A DNA stretch of 7,563 nt from Alcaligenaceae bacterium (GTDB lineage Bacteria > Pseudomonadota > Gammaproteobacteria > Burkholderiales > Burkholderiaceae_B). Under the pieces are notes generated by a model. That model was not told the DNA's origin, did no database searches, and saw nothing but the letters and a program-made list of their open reading frames with translations. Where the stretch lies: the NCBI GenBank assembly GCA_029265335.1, contig JAJUJN010000094.1, positions 1 to 7,563 on the forward strand, in the 5' to 3' direction. Below are positions 6,038 to 7,563 of this stretch, piece by piece; position 1 is the stretch's first letter; each line of letters begins with the position of its first letter. A program made the translations under genes and the position numbers.

Positions 6038-6895
6038 ATGTCAGACCCCTATCCTACGGACGCGCCCACCCTGGCGCGCCCATCCAAGTCGGCTGCCCGC
6101 TCGTGGCTCGAGCGGTTTTCTACCCTTTTGCGTCGCGAACCCGAGAACCGCGAAGAGCTCAAAGCCATTCTCGAAGACGCACACGAGCGTAATTTGCTCG
6201 ACGCCGACGCCTTTGCCATGATCGGCGGGGCTCTCACGATGTCTGAGCTTACCGCGGGTGATGTCATGATCCCGCGCTCGCGCATCGACGCGCTCGACAT
6301 CAACAAGCCCCTGGCCGAACTGTTGCCCATCGTTCTCGATACTGCCCACTCACGGTTTCCTGTGTACGAAAACACGCGCGACAACGTGGTGGGCATTCTC
6401 TTGGCCAAAGACCTCCTGCGCTGCATGCAGGAGCCCGACATCGAGGTGCGCAGCCTGGTGCGGCCGGCTGTCTTTATTCCCGAATCCAAGCGTCTCAACG
6501 TGCTCCTGCGTGAGTTCCGAGTCAACCGCAACCACCTGGTGATCGTGGTCGATGAGCACGGTGGCGTAGCTGGTCTGGTGACCATGGAGAACGTGCTCGA
6601 ACAGATCGTGGGCGACATCGAAGACGAATACGACGAAGACGCCGAGCAAACGATCTTTCCGGATGGGCCGAACCGCTGGCGGGTGCAGGCTTCCACCGAT
6701 ATCGATCACTTCAACGAGGCATTCGGCTCTCAGCTCGAAACGGAGGAGTACGACACCATCGGCGGCTGGCTTGCCGATGTACTCGATCATATCCCTCAGG
6801 TAGGCGACGCCGTTGAGCGCGACAACCTGCACATCAAGGTGATGCGCGCCGATGCTCGGCGCGCGCTCTGGCTCAGCGTCGAAACTACCGCGTGA
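6038..6895 (+). CDS. corC: HlyC/CorC family CBS-domain protein CorC (YbeX)
   Basis: This is a cytoplasmic protein of 285 residues, close to E. coli YbeX (292). The CorC family was named for effects on CorA-mediated magnesium/cobalt efflux. YbeX has also been tied to ribosome metabolism and Mg homeostasis, so the exact role is unsettled. After a short variable N-terminus come CBS domain 1 (about 74-133, with VMIPRSRI at 76-83 and SRFPVYE at 105-111) and CBS domain 2 (about 140-198, with GGVAGLVTMENVLEQIVGDI). An acidic linker follows, then the CorC_HlyC C-terminal domain (about 213-282, with YDTIGGWL). No membrane segment is present, so it is not a CNNM/CorB-type membrane protein. ATG 6038 is chosen because MSDPYP resembles family N-termini. 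A TTG at 6023 would add five residues. Its stop overlaps the lnt start by 4 bp, the classic ybeX-lnt pairing. Confidence 0.93.
   Translation: MSDPYPTDAPTLARPSKSAARSWLERFSTLLRREPENREELKAILEDAHERNLLDADAFAMIGGALTMSELTAGDVMIPRSRIDALDINKPLAELLPIVLDTAHSRFPVYENTRDNVVGILLAKDLLRCMQEPDIEVRSLVRPAVFIPESKRLNVLLREFRVNRNHLVIVVDEHGGVAGLVTMENVLEQIVGDIEDEYDEDAEQTIFPDGPNRWRVQASTDIDHFNEAFGSQLETEEYDTIGGWLADVLDHIPQVGDAVERDNLHIKVMRADARRALWLSVETTA
6844..6864 (+). other. Strong hairpin at the 3' end of corC, just upstream of lnt
   Basis: GCGCGCCGA (6844-6852) and TCGGCGCGC (6856-6864) form a perfect 9-bp stem with a TGC loop. It is inside corC coding sequence and ends 27 bases before the lnt GTG. There is no T run, so it is not an intrinsic terminator. 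It might affect ribosome passage or mRNA processing at the corC-lnt junction. GC-rich codon choice could also produce it by chance. Confidence 0.4.
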
Positions 6896-7563
6896 GGGGT
6901 ATCGTCATCCTCGCATTAGTGGTGGCGGGTGGGCTCCACGCGCTCACTTTCGCCCCCGACCCTCTCCCCGCGAGTCTGTTGCCATTATTGCAAGTCGTCC
7001 TGCTGGCCGTTTTGGCTTGGGCTGTCTGGCGCGCGCCCACCGTGCGGCAAGCGGTGGGCTATGGCTGGCTTTTTGGCTTTGCCAATTTCGGGGTGGGGCT
7101 GTACTGGGTGTTCATCAGCTTGTACGTTTATGGGCAGATGCACCTGGGCCTGTCGGTCTTGGCCGTGCTGGTGCTCTCGGCGGGGCTGGCTTTGTTCCCC
7201 GCACTGGCTGCCGGCTTCACCCGTTGGTTGGTCTCGGCGCCTGAGGCCGCGTCAAACGGCACGCCCACGAGCACTCGCACCTGGTATTTCGTGCTCGCTT
7301 GGGCGGTTTGTTGGGGCACCGCCGAGTGGCTGCGCGGCACAGTCTTTACCGGGTTTCCGTGGCTGAACATCGGCTACGCACATGTAGACGGCCCGCTGGC
7401 AGGTTGGGCGCCGCTACTGGGTGTGTACGCTGTGGCGGCTGCCGCAGCAGCCTCTGCTGCGTTGCTGATGGGAGTGGTGCTGCACTGGCGTGCCGGCAAT
7501 GCCTGGCGCACCCGTGGTTTGTTAGTGTTGGCCGTGTTGTGGGGTGTGGGGCTGGGCTTCTCG
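6892..7563 (+). CDS. lnt: Apolipoprotein N-acyltransferase Lnt, N-terminal membrane part (3' truncated by window edge)
   Basis: Lnt transfers an acyl chain from phospholipid to the N-terminal cysteine of apolipoproteins at the periplasmic face of the inner membrane, the last step of lipoprotein maturation. The frame opens with GTG at 6892, overlapping the corC stop (GTGA, 4 bp), and stays open for 224 codons to the window end. It is therefore partial, compared with about 510-550 residues for the family. Visible Lnt hallmarks are LTFAPDPLP near residue 20, GYGWLFGFANFGVGLYWVFISL (split around 62-83) followed by a GLALFPALAAG helix, and WGTAEWLRG plus FTGFPWLNIGYAH (about 142-164). These define the N-terminal multi-helix membrane domain. 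The nitrilase domain with the Glu-Lys-Cys triad lies beyond the window. The corC-lnt pairing supports the call. Expression probably depends on coupling to corC. Confidence 0.93.
   Translation, partial: MRGIVILALVVAGGLHALTFAPDPLPASLLPLLQVVLLAVLAWAVWRAPTVRQAVGYGWLFGFANFGVGLYWVFISLYVYGQMHLGLSVLAVLVLSAGLALFPALAAGFTRWLVSAPEAASNGTPTSTRTWYFVLAWAVCWGTAEWLRGTVFTGFPWLNIGYAHVDGPLAGWAPLLGVYAVAAAAAASAALLMGVVLHWRAGNAWRTRGLLVLAVLWGVGLGFS
7443..7461 (+). other. Inverted repeat inside lnt
   Basis: CGCAGCAG (7443-7450) and CTGCTGCG (7454-7461) form a perfect 8-bp stem with a 3-base CCT loop. It lies in codons for an Ala-rich membrane stretch, so alternating GCA/GCT alanine codons may explain it. No regulatory role can be shown. 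Confidence 0.3.

Overview
The window is a GC-rich bacterial chromosome segment. It most resembles a betaproteobacterium of the Burkholderiales, possibly near the Alcaligenaceae. That placement is an inference from the wording of YidC, MnmE, CorC and Lnt, the yidC-mnmE and corC-lnt gene pairs, and base composition. No 16S or other marker is present to confirm it. Coding is dense and no stretch above 300 bases lacks a gene. The longest gaps are about 120 bases (2361-2480) and 138 bases (5900-6037).

Layout: (1) 1-903, the 3' half of yidC (membrane protein insertase), running in from the left edge. (2) 936-2360, complete mnmE (tRNA wobble-uridine modification GTPase). (3) 2361-2480, a short AT-rich control region with a candidate promoter, a 9-4-9 inverted repeat and three ATATG units spaced 8 bp apart. 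(4) 2481-3793, a two-gene metal-homeostasis unit: a ZitB-like cation diffusion facilitator overlapping by 4 bp an ArsR/SmtB-type repressor with a complete alpha-5 zinc-site ligand set. (5) 3800-3823, a hairpin between convergent genes. (6) 3837-5899 on the minus strand, tcdA (ct6A tRNA dehydratase, ThiF/E1-like) overlapping by 4 bp a CynX/NimT-type MFS transporter. (7) 5900-6037, a divergent intergenic region. (8) 6038-6895 corC/ybeX, overlapping by 4 bp (9) lnt, 6892 to the right edge, an apolipoprotein N-acyltransferase cut by the window end.

How the genes fit together: yidC-mnmE and corC-lnt are envelope and translation housekeeping pairs. The zitB-like/arsR unit looks like a self-regulated zinc (or Co/Cd) efflux module. 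The transporter would export the metal. The downstream co-translated repressor would bind the inverted repeat over the promoter until metal occupies its alpha-5 site. tcdA and the MFS gene share a transcript by overlap, but no functional link between them is evident.

I see no mobile element, CRISPR array, RNA gene or clearly undescribed system. The most distinctive material is the zinc-module control region and the regulator's intact metal site. A few strong hairpins inside coding sequence are also noted, the best one just upstream of the lnt start.
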